64,000 bases of DNA from Bryoerythrophyllum caledonicum (lineage: Eukaryota; Streptophyta; Bryopsida; Pottiales; Pottiaceae), in the NCBI GenBank assembly GCA_963971425.1, contig OZ020523.1:21433105-21497104 (forward strand). Reading direction: 5' to 3'. Of this stretch, positions 12,456 through 24,790 are shown piece after piece. Each line of letters opens with the position of its first letter. The first letter of the stretch is position 1. The notes beneath the pieces are model-generated. The model ran no database searches and was not told the DNA's origin. It saw only the letters and a list, made by a program, of their open reading frames with translations. The position numbers were made by a program, and so were the translations under genes.

Positions 12456-15400
12456 TCACGACCCCAGCAGCAACCTACGCGTTCGCGGCAACGAGCCACA
12501 ACGCGTTCGCGGCAACGAGCCACAACGCGTTCGCGGCGTTCGCGCTTCCTCAAAACGGCACCGATCAACAACAGTGACACAAAGAGGGGGCCCCCAACAG
12601 TAATGAGAACGATCGCATATACGGGAAAAGGAGGATCTGAAGTAGGACCAAGTCATGGCGCAGCTTTTGCAACACACACGCTCTTTCAGCGTCCTGCTAT
12701 CGGTTTTTTGGCAGATGATTCCATCTGCTGGGGCTGTGAAGTTGGAGCAGAACTGACCTGTCCGTTCAGTCTGCGTCCATCCAACGAACCAACCAAGACG
12801 AAGACCACCACCAATGGGTTAGTGAACACGTAGAACACATCACACGAAATGTACGTTCTACCACATACAGAAAGTGGAAGCACCAAATATGCACAAAGGT
12901 GATGTTAAATATTACCTTGTAGTTGCAAGTCTCTGGCGGAAGGGTGCTGGGAGCTGGAAGGTTCCCTTTTCTTCTAGATCCCAACTCACTATTAACTTCT
13001 TCTCTTAAGGTGGGCTCCAACTCGTTCACAAACACATTAATGGCCGCCACTCCAATGAGCTCTCCATCACTGTCAATGGCTGGCAGTTCATCCCAACATG
13101 GTGTAAGATTACATGAATGGATTCAAGGTACTTTGTACACCTCTAGTAGCTACGATGGTCCGCCAATGGTCAAGTTCTTATTGACTTTGCACCTCACATC
13201 CAAACAGTTCCTGATTCTCAATAGGTGTTACCCGTAACCCAAGTTACAAATACCTTGATGAACTAAACACGTATCATGATCTAGTAAGGTTGACTCACTG
13301 TAAACTTCAAATTCACAGTAACATGCTGGGAGATGGAGGGGTCATCAGAACACAGCTTATGTATACCTGGAAAAGTAACAGTATTGGTATCAAGGGGTTG
13401 AGACAAACTTGCGTAAACATTACTCCACGTTGGCATTGATTTCGCCGCAACCATGTGTACCTTGGCCAAATAGGAGAAATAACTCCGAATGGCATACAAC
13501 GGATTTACAGTCGACGGTGCATCCAACATTTCAAAGGATCCTTGCACACCACACAGCACTGTTCGCAAGGTCGAATTTTCCAAGTTTGCATCATCTACCG
13601 CGTTGGATGGAAGCTTGTACATAAGCAACTTGGCTTTATGAGCTGCTATGGCAGCCGTTGGAAATGTTGTGCCATCCAGCGGAAGAAAATTGCCGTCACT
13701 GATGATCACCACAATCTGCACGCATAATGATTCAACCGATTTGTTACACACCAGATGGCCTCATGCTATATATTTCGTTCTATTGGCATAACATTTCAAA
13801 TGTGAAATATTCTAGAGTGCATTTTATGACTTTGATTCCAGAAAGTCTGCGTTCAAAGTACAGACAGCAAGGCGTATTTGATCTGATAAAATGAGAAGTA
13901 GAACCATGCATGTTCCAGAAGAAAACTAGGAGAAAAGAATGTGATCTTACCTTCAAGGAAAGTGGCTCTATATTCTGGAAAGTAGAAATCCCCTCGACAA
14001 TAGCCATTGTATGGTTGGAATTCGGTTTATCTGTTGATTTTGATGCAGTCAAATATCGCAAATTGCTAATCAAGGGTTCCAGTTCGGAATTGACCACATC
14101 GCCGTCAACTGTAGACTGGTTGTAGTTGCCCACGTGCACCGGCGTGGTAACGGGGGAATAAGCACCGGTGCTGTTGAAGGAGATGACATCCACGGAGTCC
14201 TGTGGCGATAGGGTCTGGATAATGGACAGCGAAATGTTGATTGCAACCTGCAACAAAGTCACACCCGATACTCTGTTGTACCCCCCAGTCACAGGAGCTC
14301 CCATGGAGGTCCCAGTGTCAATGAGGATTCTCACCTGCTTCTGCACGGAAATCCTGTCCAGGTACCAGGGACGCTAGCGGCGGTCGAAGGCGGTGCAAAA
14401 CTTCTCCGAGCCGTCCTGCAAGAAAACCTCAAATTCATCAACATTACACTTGTCACACGATTCTTCCTGCTTATTAAATGATATTTGGCGTACTGCTCCC
14501 AAAGGGTTAAGTGATGATCAGGGGTGGCTTACTCTTCCCGGGTATGCTCTCCAAGCCCCGCTGGTTGATCCAAAAAACATGTACGAGAATTGACTGTGAA
14601 TGCCGGTTATATTCTTGAACGTCGGATCCAATCCGCGTTGCAGGCAAAAGTCTCGCCTCACCTCCGGTAGAAGGTTTTTGGCGTTTGCTCCCTTCGGGAG
14701 TCTGCAGATAATTTTCAATCCTTCTTCATTGTAAGCAAGCTGGTAAGTAAAATACCATAGGCAGGATCTCATACATAGCTTAAATATGAATGAGGCAGCT
14801 TACGTCACGTATGATCTGTTGTAATTCAGCATCATGTCCGTGCAAGTGTTGCCGTCGGATGCTGTACAGGCCGCATTGTTGTCCACTTTTGCGCACTCGG
14901 ACATGGCTTCATCTTCGATCACTGGCTCGCACGTTGCTCTGCTACATTCACGTTCACAAGAGCTTACAAGCTCTGCAGCAATCACCACATATCAACACTC
15001 TGCCTGGTGTTTCATTCTACAGCCGTCCAATGGTTAAACAGCCGTCCAATGGCTTTCATTTTGTTTCCAGTGGTTAAACACAATCACGGGTTTGAAAACG
15101 GAAGATGGTGAAGAGGAAGTGGTTCTGATATTTGATAAAAACCGATTTCCACTACCATATGATGAAGGTTCAGAAATTCAATTCAAGGAAGTTCCACTAT
15201 GCTCATCAATGCACATCTCTAGAGCGTTGATCAGTCCAATATCATCAATCTAGGGAATAACAGCCCTGCTGTCGGTAAGACTGCCGAACCTAGAAAAGGA
15301 ATGAAGAGGAATCAAACAACCAACTCACCACATTTCCGATGGTTCTTCAAGGCTGCAGCCGCTATTTGTTGTACTTGTTGCTCCTTAGTGTCTAAGAAAC

Positions 15401-15521
15401 TAGAACCCTGATTTGCAGCACGAATCATCAACACAGTAGTGCCACCAGGTGGAGCTGATAGCAAATAGACAGACGTGAAGAGAAGGATGTAAAACAATCG
15501 AATCCTGAACAACTTGGCCAT
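12456..15521 (-). pseudogene. VWA-Cache (alpha-2/delta-like) gene, copy 2, inactivated
   Basis: Same seven-exon layout as copy 4: 15329-15521, 14804-14972, 14533-14701, 13951-14415, 13367-13715, 12916-13079, and exon 7 from 12770 down. Exon 4 is 9 nt longer than in the other copies, in frame. Two lesions are visible. A TAG at 14374-14376 replaces the Gln of the conserved RQRPWY motif just before the VWA domain. One extra A at about 12650-12652 shifts exon 7 after CCKSCAMT, so the membrane span is lost and the frame ends at 12456. Exon 7 also carries a short in-line duplication (about 12478-12525). Signal peptide, Cys-rich exon, VWA and Cache are otherwise readable. Non-functional as a full-length membrane protein. 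Confidence 0.85.
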
Positions 15522-15924
15522 CGTTATTAAATTCCGCAGCACATCATCATCATCTGTGAGCTCCTGATCGCACACTATATAGTGTTCGTCGCTATATTCA
15601 GCAAATGATCCAATCCTTCACGTGGATTCTTTACAGTGCTAGCAGAACTGTACTGTTTGAGTACTTACCTGTCATGGATCCAGTTTTAGCAAACTGCAAG
15701 TGGTTGACCAAGCACTGGTAGGAGTTCCGTTCTTCTGGAATCTTCACTCCGCTGTCACTGATGCGCCATTGTTGCTCAATCAAACTCGTCGGTTACGTAT
15801 TATTGTAGAATAATTGATTTCTATTGTGCGCATAAATAATTTACTCAGTCGGAGCTCAATCTGCTACCCGGGCAACTCAATGTGCTACCCGGCCACGACA
15901 CGAGTTGAACGCAGCCTCTCTCAC

Positions 15925-16058
15925 CGTAGAAGGAGTGGCAACGGATGACGAAGAGCGCTGCCGGTGAAAGAGTGGTGTTGTTGCTCTTCATCACCTGGTA
16001 CATGTACTCGTCATGGCCCCACGACATGACCACTTGGTCGAGGCCGCAATTCTCCTGG
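15925..16058 (-). pseudogene. MIOX exon 6 fragment (pseudogene 2)
   Basis: The best preserved of the three fragments. The minus-strand frame reads [20 protein letters not shown] and continues to CHSFYG, ending at the same donor as MIOX exon 6. The ligand histidines of WGHD and CHSFY are kept, but the Tyr before the second is Cys. Upstream and downstream exons are missing, and the 3' side runs directly into MIOX 3' flank-like sequence at about 15820-15865. It lies only about 400 bp upstream of VWA-Cache copy 2, because the spacer seen in units 1 and 3 is deleted here. Confidence 0.85.
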
Positions 16059-16771
16059 CCGAACACACTTTACTTCAATTCTATCTTGTTCTATTTATGA
16101 CACCATATTTTCAAAATTGGAAAAGATGACATTCATGGGTTCTGAAAGTACCCCTACCCAATAAAATTGAAAGTTTGATGGGTACATTTCAACAAGAGAG
16201 ACAAGCTACTGCAGGTAGAAAACTCTATTTTGAAAATCCAATGCTGAGAGAGAAGTTGCTAATTGAGCCACCAATCGAATGAAAGAATTGAGAAAATCAC
16301 AGTAACACGCCATGTTTTGGGAGGTCTGGATGATTGAATGGGTCTATCCATTACCATGCCAAATCCACGGTGCCAATCAGAGATATTAGAGGTGCATGGG
16401 ATGAGTTCTTGGTCCGTAGTGTAAACCACCCCTTAAGGTCTAAGTTTTTAACCATCATGTCAAGCATGATATTATTTCCTTGTACAAATCCTAAAGCTCA
16501 ATAAGAAGGTTTACACCACATCTTGTAGAGAAATAATAAAAATTGAAAAATATGAAGCTCTCTAAGTTTTATTTGGAACTGAAGAATTGTTTTCGATGCC
16601 TTACCTGAAAATGTGTGAATTTCAAACAAGGAAGACCACTTGGTAGAAAACTCAATTTTGTAAATCCAATGCTAAGAAAGAAGTTGCAAATTGTGGCACC
16701 TATTGACTAAAAGAATTGAGAAAAGCACAGAAACACGCTATGTTTTCCCAGGCTTGGATGATAAAAAGGGT
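16059..16771. other. Array unit junction, no gene
   Basis: Repeats the sequence seen after the other MIOX fragments (3756-4140 and 20925-21200), then a short stretch of TTAA-family sequence (about 16430-16620), then sequence shared with 12240-12400 that lies just 3' of the VWA-Cache stop. It marks the boundary between array units 2 and 3. The distance between equivalent points of copies 2 and 3 is about 4.37 kb. Confidence 0.6.
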
Positions 16772-19700
16772 TCATGTACTAGGAGGTGGTCTTTCAATTG
16801 GAGGTGGTCTTTCAATTGGAGGTGTACCTGGGGATCCTCGACGATCACGACCACAGCAGCAACCTACGCGTTCGCACCGTTCGCGGCAACCAGCCACAAC
16901 GCGTTCGCGGCGTTCGCGCTTCCACAAAACGGCACCGATCAACAACAGTGACACAAAGAGGGGGCCCCCAACAGTAATGAGAACGATCGCATATACGGGA
17001 AAAGGAGGATCTGAAGTAGGACCAGTCATGGCGCAGCTTTTGCAACACACACGCTCTTTCAGCGTCCTGCTATCGGTTTTTTGGCAGATGATTCCATCTG
17101 CTGGGGCTGTGAAGTTGGAGCAGAACTGACCTGTCCGTTCAGTCTGCGTCCATCCAACGAACCAACCAAGACGAAGACCACCACCAATGGGTTAGTGAAC
17201 ACGTAGAACACATCACACGAAATGTACGTTCTACCACATACAGAAAGTGGAAGCACCAAATATGCACAAAGGTGATGTTAAATATTACCTTGTAGTTGCA
17301 AGTCTCTGGCGGAAGGGTGCTGGGAGCTGGAAGGGTCCCTTTTCTTCTAGATCCCAACTCACTATTAACTTCTTCTCGTAAGGTGGGCTCCAACTCATTC
17401 ACGAACACATCAATGGCCGCCACTCCAATGAGCTCTCCATCACTGTCAATGGCTGGCAGTTCATCCCAACATGTTGTAAGATTACATGAATGGATTCAAG
17501 GTACTTTGTACACCTCTAGTAGCTACGATGGTCCGCCGATAGTCAAGTCCTTATTGACTTTGCACCTCACATCCAAACAATCCCTGATTCTCGTTGGGTA
17601 ACCCGTAACCCAAGATACAAATACCTTCATGAACTAAACACGTATCATGGTCTAGTAAGGTTGACTCACTGTAAACTTCAAATTCACAGTAATATGCTGG
17701 GAGATGGAGGGGTCATCAGAACACAGCTTATGTATACCTGGAAAAGTAACAGTATTGGTATCAAGGGATTGAGACATGCTTGCGTAAACATTACTCCACG
17801 TTGGCATTGATTTCGCCGCAACCATGTGTACCTTGGCCAAATAGGAGAAATAACTCCGAATGGCATACAACGGATTTACAGTCGACGGTGCATCCAACAT
17901 TTCAAAGGATCCTTGCACACCACACAGCACTGTTCGCAAGGTCGAATTTTCCAAGTTTGCATCATCTACCGCGTTGGATGGAAGCTTGTACATAAGCAAC
18001 TTGGCTTTATGAGCTGCTATGGCAGCCGTTGGAAATGTTGTGCCATCCAGCGGAAGAAAATTGCCGTCACTGATGATCACCACAATCTGCACGCATAATG
18101 ATTCAACCGATTTGTTACACACCAGATGGCCTCAAGCTATATATTTCGTTCTATTGGCATAACATTTCAAATGTGAAATATTCTAGAGTGCATTTTATGA
18201 CTTTGATTCCAGAAAGTCTGCGTTCTAAGTACAGGCAGCAAGGCGTATTTGATCTGATCAAATGAGAAGTAGAATCATGTACTGCATACTATCAGAAGAA
18301 AACTAGGGGAAGAGAAAGTGATCTTACCTTCAAGGAAGGAGGCGTTGTATTCTGGAAAGTAGAAATCCCCTCGACTATAGCCCTTGTTAGGTTGGAATTC
18401 GGTTGATCTGTTGATGCAGTCAAATATCGCAAATTGCTTCTCAAGGGTTCCAGTTCGGAATTGACCACATTGCCGTCAACTGTCTGGTTGTAGTTGCCCA
18501 CGAGCACCGGCGTGGTGACGGGGGAATAAGCACCGGTGCTGTTGAAGGATATGACATCCACGACGTCCTGTGGCGATAGGGTCTGGATAATGGACAGCGA
18601 AATGTTGATTGCAACTTGCAACAAAGTCACACCCGATCCTCTGCCGTAGTCCCCAGTCACAGGAGCTCCCATGGAGGTCCCAGTGTCAATGAGGATTCTC
18701 ACCTGCTTCTGCACGGAAATCCCGTCCAGGTACCACGGACGCTGGCGGCACTCGAAGGCGGTGCAAAACTTCTCCGAGCCGTCCTGCAAGAAAACCTCAA
18801 ATTCATCAACATTACACTTGTCACACGATTCTTCCTGCTTATTAAATGATATTTGGCGTACTGCTCCCAAAGGGTTAAGTGATGATCAGGGGTGGCTTAC
18901 TCTTCCCGGGTATGCTCTCCAAGCCCCGCTGGTTGATCCAAAAAACATGTACGAGAATTGACTGTGAATGCCGCTTATATTCTTGAACGTCGGATCCAAT
19001 CCAGGCAAAAGTCTCGCCTCACCTCCGATAGAAGTTCTTTGACGTTTGCTCCCTTCGGAAGTCTGCAGAAAATTTCCAATTCTTGTTCATTGTAAGCAAG
19101 CTGGTAAGTAAAATACCATAGGCAGGATCTCATACATAGCTTAAATATGAATGAGGCAGCTTACGTCACGTATGATCTGTTGTAATTCAGCATCATGTCC
19201 GTGCAAGTGTTGCCGTCGGATGCTGTACAGGCCGCATTGTTGTCCACTTTTGCGCACTCGGACATGGCTTCATCTTTGATCACTGGCTCGCACGTTGCTC
19301 TGCTACATTCACGTTCACAAGAGCTTACAAGCTCTGCAGCAATCACCACATATCAACACTCTGCCTGGTGTGTCGCTCTAAAGCCATCCAATGGTCAGCT
19401 TTCGTTTTGTTTCCAGTGGTTAAACACAATCACGGGTTTGAAAACGGAAGATGGTGAAGAGGAAGTGGTTCTGATATTTGATAAAACCGATTTCCACTAC
19501 CATATGATGAAGGTTCAGAAATTCAATTCAAGGAAGTTCCACTATGCTCATCAATGCACATTTGACCAGTCCAATATCATCAATCTAGAGAATAATAACA
19601 GCCCTGGTGTCGGTAAGACTGCCGAACCTAGAAAAGAGATGAAGAGGAATCAAACAACCAACTCACCACATTTCCGATGGTTCTCCAACGCTGCAGCGGC

Positions 19701-19859
19701 TATTTGTTGTACTTGTTGCTCCTTAGTGTCTAAGAAACTAGAACCCTGCTTCGCAGCACGAATCATCAACACAGTAGTACCACCAGGTGGAGCTGATAGC
19801 AAAAAGACAGATGTGAAGAGAAGGATGTAAAACAATCGAATCCTGAACAACTTGGCTAT
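16772..19859 (-). pseudogene. VWA-Cache (alpha-2/delta-like) gene, copy 3, inactivated
   Basis: Exons: 19667-19859, 19165-19333, 18901-19062, 18328-18783, 17738-18086, 17289-17452 and 16772-17143. The start codon used by the other copies is ATA here (19857-19859). An in-frame ATG exists at 19911-19913 but would place 18 mostly polar residues before the signal peptide. Exon 3 lacks 7 bp near 18999-19003 (bases CGCGTTG in copy 2), which shifts the frame before FGSTSGAWRAYPG. Exons 4-7 remain open: RQRPWYLDG, DTGTS, VVIISDG, WSNVY, GVAAIDV, a Cys-rich CCKSCA stretch, a membrane span around YAIVLITVGG and a basic, proline-rich tail. The intact 3' half suggests recent inactivation. Confidence 0.85.
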
Positions 19860-20790
19860 CGTATTTAAATTCCGCAGCACAACACCATCAGCTGTGAGCT
19901 CCTGATCGCACACTATCTAGTGTTCGTCGCATATATACTCACCAAATGATCCAATCCTTCACGTGGAGTCTTTACAGTGCCAGCAGTACTGTACTGTTCC
20001 AGTACGTACCTGTCATGGATCCAGTTTTAGCAAGTTGCAAGTGGCTCACCGAGACGTCGCATGAGGAACTGGAACCTCAATTTATATTTTAAACGTAATC
20101 GTCAGTCGGTATCCTATAATATAGAGGGCCTCGCACGTATTTTACTGTGTGGGATGCACGAAATGTAATAAGATTTAGCAAGACTTGGATCGAAGATTCA
20201 TCAACTAACATCTTTCGTTTGGAGTCATTTCATTACCTGAACCTTCAAATACGACATCGGCGTTCATGTAGAATACTGTGGCCACCAGTCGGCCGTTCTG
20301 ACCTTTGAGGATAATCTAGAATCTCCCAGATCAGTTGACAAGCTTTCCTACCACTCTGGGGGCATCATCTTCGGGGCAGGCCAATCCAACCGAAATGTGT
20401 TTTTCCACACTGCCTGAACGCAACTCCTTCGTTCCTTTTCCCGCCCTCTCTTGCACAGCACCTCGCCGACTGGTCGCTCACCGCCATTCGTTCTTACCAC
20501 TCCATTTTGTTTTATTTTGGAGCAACTGCACGTGACGTTTGTTGTCGTTAGTCACGTTTGGTATCATTAGTCCCTCATAGTGGTAGGAGTTCCGTTCCTC
20601 TGGAATCTTCACTCCGCTGTCACTGATGCACCATTAATGCCTATTCAAACTCGCCCGTTACGTATTTTTGTAGAATAATCGATTTCTATTGTGCGCATAA
20701 AATAATTTACTCAGTCGGAGCTCAATGTGCTACCCGGGCTACTCAATGTGCTACCCGGCCACGACACGAGTTGAACGCAGCCTCTCTCAC

Positions 20791-20915
20791 CGAAGGAGTG
20801 GCAACGGATGACGAAGACCGCTGCCGGTGGAAGAGTGGTGCTGTTGCTCTTCATCACCTGGTACTCGTCATGGCCCCACGACATGACCACTTGGTCAAGG
20901 CCGCAACTCTCCTGG
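20791..20915 (-). pseudogene. MIOX exon 6 fragment (pseudogene 3)
   Basis: Matches MIOX exon 6 with several small deletions: bases around the TTCTACG splice end and part of EYMYQ are missing. WGHDEY and VIRCHSF remain recognisable. As in units 1 and 2 it is preceded by MIOX 3' flank-like sequence and no other exon is present. Confidence 0.8.
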
Positions 20916-21199
20916 TTGCACACACTTTACTTCAATTTTTTCTTTGTTCTATTTATGACACCATATGTTCAAAATTGGAAAAGATGACATTCATGGGTTC
21001 TTAAAGTACCCAACCCAATATAATTGAAGGTTTGATGAGTACATTTCAACAAGAAAGACCGCTACTGCAGGTAGAAAACTCTATTTTGTAAATCCAATGC
21101 TAAGAGAGAAGTTGCTAATTGAGCCACCAATTGAATGAAAGAATTGAGAAAATCACAGTAACACGCCATGATTTGGCAGGTCTGGATGATAGAAAGGGT

Positions 21200-24100
21200 T
21201 CATCCATCACTAAGTCGGTGGACATCATCAGGTGGTGGATGGTTTATTGGATCTGTGGATCCTTTCTCTCCACCCCCGCATTTGAAAATGGGTCTCCAAC
21301 AAGCCAAATCGGGTACTCGATATATCACAAGGACACCGATCACCGCCGCCACTACTAAGAGTGCCCCAACAGTAATGAGAGCGATCGCATATATGGGAAA
21401 AGGAGGATCTGAAGTCGGACTATTGATGGCGCAGCTTTCGCAACACACACGCTCTTTCAGCGTCCTGCTATCGGTTTTTTGGCAGATGATTCCATCTGCT
21501 GGGGCTGTGAAGTTGGAGCAGAACTGACCTGCCAGTCCAATCTGCGTCCATCCAAGGAACCAACCAAGACGAAGACCACCAGCAATGGGTTAGTGAACTC
21601 GTTGAACACATCACACGAAATGTACGTTCTACCACATACAGTAAGTGGAACCACAAATTATACACTAAAGGTAACGTTAATTATTACCTTGTAGTTGCAA
21701 GTCTCTGGCGGAAGAGTACTGGGAGCTGAAAGGTCCCCTATTTTTCTAGATCTAGTAATATTGGCCAACTCATTTTCGACTTCTTCTCGTAAGGTGGGCT
21801 CCAACTCATTCACGAACACATCAATGGCCGCCACTCCAATGAGCTCTCCATCACTGTCAATGGCTGGCAGTTCATCCCAACATGTTGTAAGATTACATGA
21901 ATGGATTCAAGGTACTTTGTACACCTCTAGTAGCTACGATGGTCCGCCGATAGTCAAGTTCTTATTGACTTTGCACCTCACATCCAAACAGTTCCTGATT
22001 CTCATTAGGTGTTACCCGTAACCCAAGTTACAAATACCTTGATGAACTAAACACGTATCATGATCTAGTAAGGTTGACTCACTGTAAACTTCAAATTCAC
22101 AGTAACATGCTGGGAGATGGAGGGGTTATTACCTGGAAAAGTAACAGTATTGGCATCAAGGGATTGAGACAAGCTTGAGTAAACATTACTCCACGTTGCC
22201 ATTGATTCCGCCGCAACCATGTGTACCTTGGCCAAATAGGAGAAATAACTCCTAATGGCATACAACGGATTTACAGTCGAGGGTGCGTCCAACATTTCAA
22301 AGGATCCTTGTACACCACACAGCACTGATCGCAACGTGGAATTTTCCAAGTATGGATCATCTACCGCGTTGGATGGAAGCTTGTACATGAGCAACTTGGC
22401 TTTATGAGCTGCTATGGCAGCCGTTGGAAATGTTGTGCCATCCAGCGGAAGAAAATTGCCGTCACTGATCACAACTACAATCTGCACGCATGACGATTCG
22501 ACCGATTTGTTACACACCAGATGGCCTCATGCTATATATTTCGTTCTATTTGCAGAACATTCGAGATGCGAACTATTCAAGTCATGCAATTTAACTGTTT
22601 GATTCCAGAAAGTCTGCGTTCTAAGTACAGGCAGCAGGGCATATTTGATCTGATCAAATGAGAAGTAGAACCATGCATATTCCAAAAGAAAACGAGGAGA
22701 AGAGAAAGTGATCTTACCTTCAAGGAAGGTGGCGTTGTATTCCGGAAAGTCGATATCCCCTCGACTATAGCCCTTGTAAGGTCGGAATTCAGTGGATCAC
22801 TTGATGGATTCAAACTTCGCACATTACTTTTCAAGGGTTCCAGTTCGGAATTGACCACATCGCCGTCAACTGTCTGGTTGTAGTTGCCCACGTGCACCGG
22901 CGTGGTAACGAGGGAATACGCACCGGTGCTGTTGAAGGAGATGACATCCACGAAGTCCTGTGGCGATAGGGTCTGGATAATGGACAGCGAAATGTTGATT
23001 GCAACCTGCAACAAAGTCACACCCGATTCTCTGCCATACGCCCCAGTCACAGGAGCTCCCATGGAGGTCCCAGTGTCAATGAGGATTCTCACCTGCTTCT
23101 GCACGGAAATCCCGTCCAGGTACCACGGACGCTGGCGGCACTCGTAGCTGGTGCAAAACTTCTCCGAAGTCTCCTGCAAGAGAACCTCCAAATCATCAAC
23201 ATCACACTTGAAACCCATTTCCCACTGCTTATTAAATGACAAGTAGCATCATGCTCCCATAGGATTAAGCGATGATGAGGGGTGGCTTACTTGTCCAGGG
23301 TATGCCCTCCAAGCCCCGCTGGTGGATCCATAATACATGTCCGAGTATTGACTCTGATTGTAGATATCCCTGAACGTCGTATCCAATCCGCGTTGCAGGC
23401 AAAAGTCTTGCCTCACCTCCGGTCGAAGGTTTTTAGCGTCCGCTCCCTTCGGAAGTCTGCACAGAAATTTCTATTCCTTGTTAATTGAAAGCAAGCTGGT
23501 AACTAAATTATCATAGGCATTATTTCACATAATTATAATAGGAATGAGGCAGCTTACGTCACGTATGATCTGTTGTAATTCAGCATCATGTCCTTGCAAG
23601 TGTTGCCGTCGGATGCTGTACATTCCGTATTATTGTCCACTTTTGCACATGTGGCTCTGTCTTCGCTCAGTGGCTCGCACGTTGCTCTGCTACATTCACA
23701 TGAACTCACAAGCTCTGCACCAACCACCTCATATCAACAGTCTGCCTGGTGTGTCGCTCTAAAGCCGTCCAATGGTCAGCTTTCATTTCGTTTCCCGTGG
23801 TTGAATCTATTCACAGATTTGAAAACGGAAGATGGTGAAGAGGAAGTGGTTCTGAAATTTGATAAAAACGATTTACACTAGCATATGATGAAGGGAGGAA
23901 GTTCCACTATGCTCATCAATGCACATTTGACCAGTCCAATATCATATTCAATCTAGGGAATAGCAGCCCTGCTGTCGGTAAGACTGCCGCACCTAGAAAA
24001 GAGATGAAGAGGAATCAAACAATCAACTCACCACATTTCCGATGGTTCTCCAAGGCTGCAGCCGCTATTTGTTTTACTTGTTGCTCCTTGGTGTCTAAGA

Positions 24101-24221
24101 AAATGGACCCCTGATTTACAGCACGAATCATCACAGTAGTACCACCAGGTGGAGCTGATAGCAAATAGACAGACGTGAAGAGAAGGATGTGAAACCATCG
24201 AATCCTGAACAACTTGGCCAT
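21200..24221 (-). CDS. VWA-Cache (alpha-2/delta-like) type-I membrane protein, copy 4, intact
   Basis: Seven exons: 24032-24221, 23558-23714, 23291-23456, 22718-23173, 22133-22481, 21688-21863 and 21200-21541 (1836 nt, 611 residues), all in phase with GT-AG introns. Residues 1-28 are a signal peptide. Exon 2 is Cys-rich. YYGSTSGAWRAYPG and RQRPWYLDG precede a VWA domain (about 200-350) with DTGTS at 204-208 and ISDG near 330. A Cache region (about 340-480) carries TWSNVY and GVAAIDV. A CCESC Cys-rich stalk, one membrane span (about 547-573) and a short cytoplasmic tail follow. This order matches alpha-2/delta and CACHD1 proteins, which bind ligands and modulate membrane channels in animals. 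Function here is unknown. The MIDAS is DxGxS rather than DxSxS, so metal binding may be weakened. It is the most diverged copy and the only one shown intact. Confidence 0.85.
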
Positions 24222-24332
24222 CGTTTTTAAATTCCGCAGCACAACATCATCATCTGCGAGCTCCTGATCGCACCCTATCTAGTGTTCGTCAGCACACTGA
24301 CCATGTAATCCAAACCCTAACGTGGAATCTGT

Positions 24333-24468
24333 ATCGAGATATTGGGCACTTTGGCGGCATTTCACAAACTCTGGCGGAGAAGTATGTCTCCAAAATCTAT
24401 GGACGTTGGACACTCTTCTCGGTCAAAGTTAGTGAAGTGCCTCCAAAGTTCGATCCCAATATCTCGAT
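24333..24468. repeat. Foldback (hairpin) insertion upstream of copy 4
   Basis: Arms begin ATCGAGATATTGGG on the left and end CCCAATATCTCGAT on the right. Imperfect complementarity continues about 60 bp inward (CACTTTGG.GGCA.TTCAC on both arms), so the 136 bp can fold into one long hairpin. Copies 1-3 lack it between GTGGA(A/G)TCT and the AGTACTGTAC motif, so it inserted only at copy 4, about 110 bp before its ATG. It may be a small foldback MITE or a hairpin RNA source. Confidence 0.7.
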
Positions 24469-24790
24469 GTGTACATTAATAGCGGTCCAGTACTGTACCA
24501 GTGCCTACCAGTCAAGGCTTCACTTGTAGCAAGATGCAAGTGCGTGAGCGCGCCGAAGTATGAGGAAAGGGAACCGCAATTCATATTTAAACCTTAAGTC
24601 AGTCGGGATCCGTGTATACAGGCACATATATACTCTGTAGAATTTATTAAAGTTACTAAAGTTTAGCACGACTTTACACCTTTGAAGATTCTTCAACCAA
24701 CATCTTTCATTTAGAGGCCATTTCTGAACCTTATCATGTTCATATACGACACCATAAATACAGATTGCAGTGGGCCGTTTTATCGTTTAA

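Noticed and set aside
12366..12833. Open frames with repeated Arg/Ser/Thr units (RSRQRATT)
   Set aside because: They are antisense shadows of the duplicated tail of VWA-Cache exon 7 in copy 2.
23456..23510. Apparent stop and frameshift at the start of exon 3 of copy 4
   Set aside because: Using the exon 2 donor GTAAGC and the acceptor TTTCTGTGCAG gives a clean in-phase join in all copies, so these bases are intronic.
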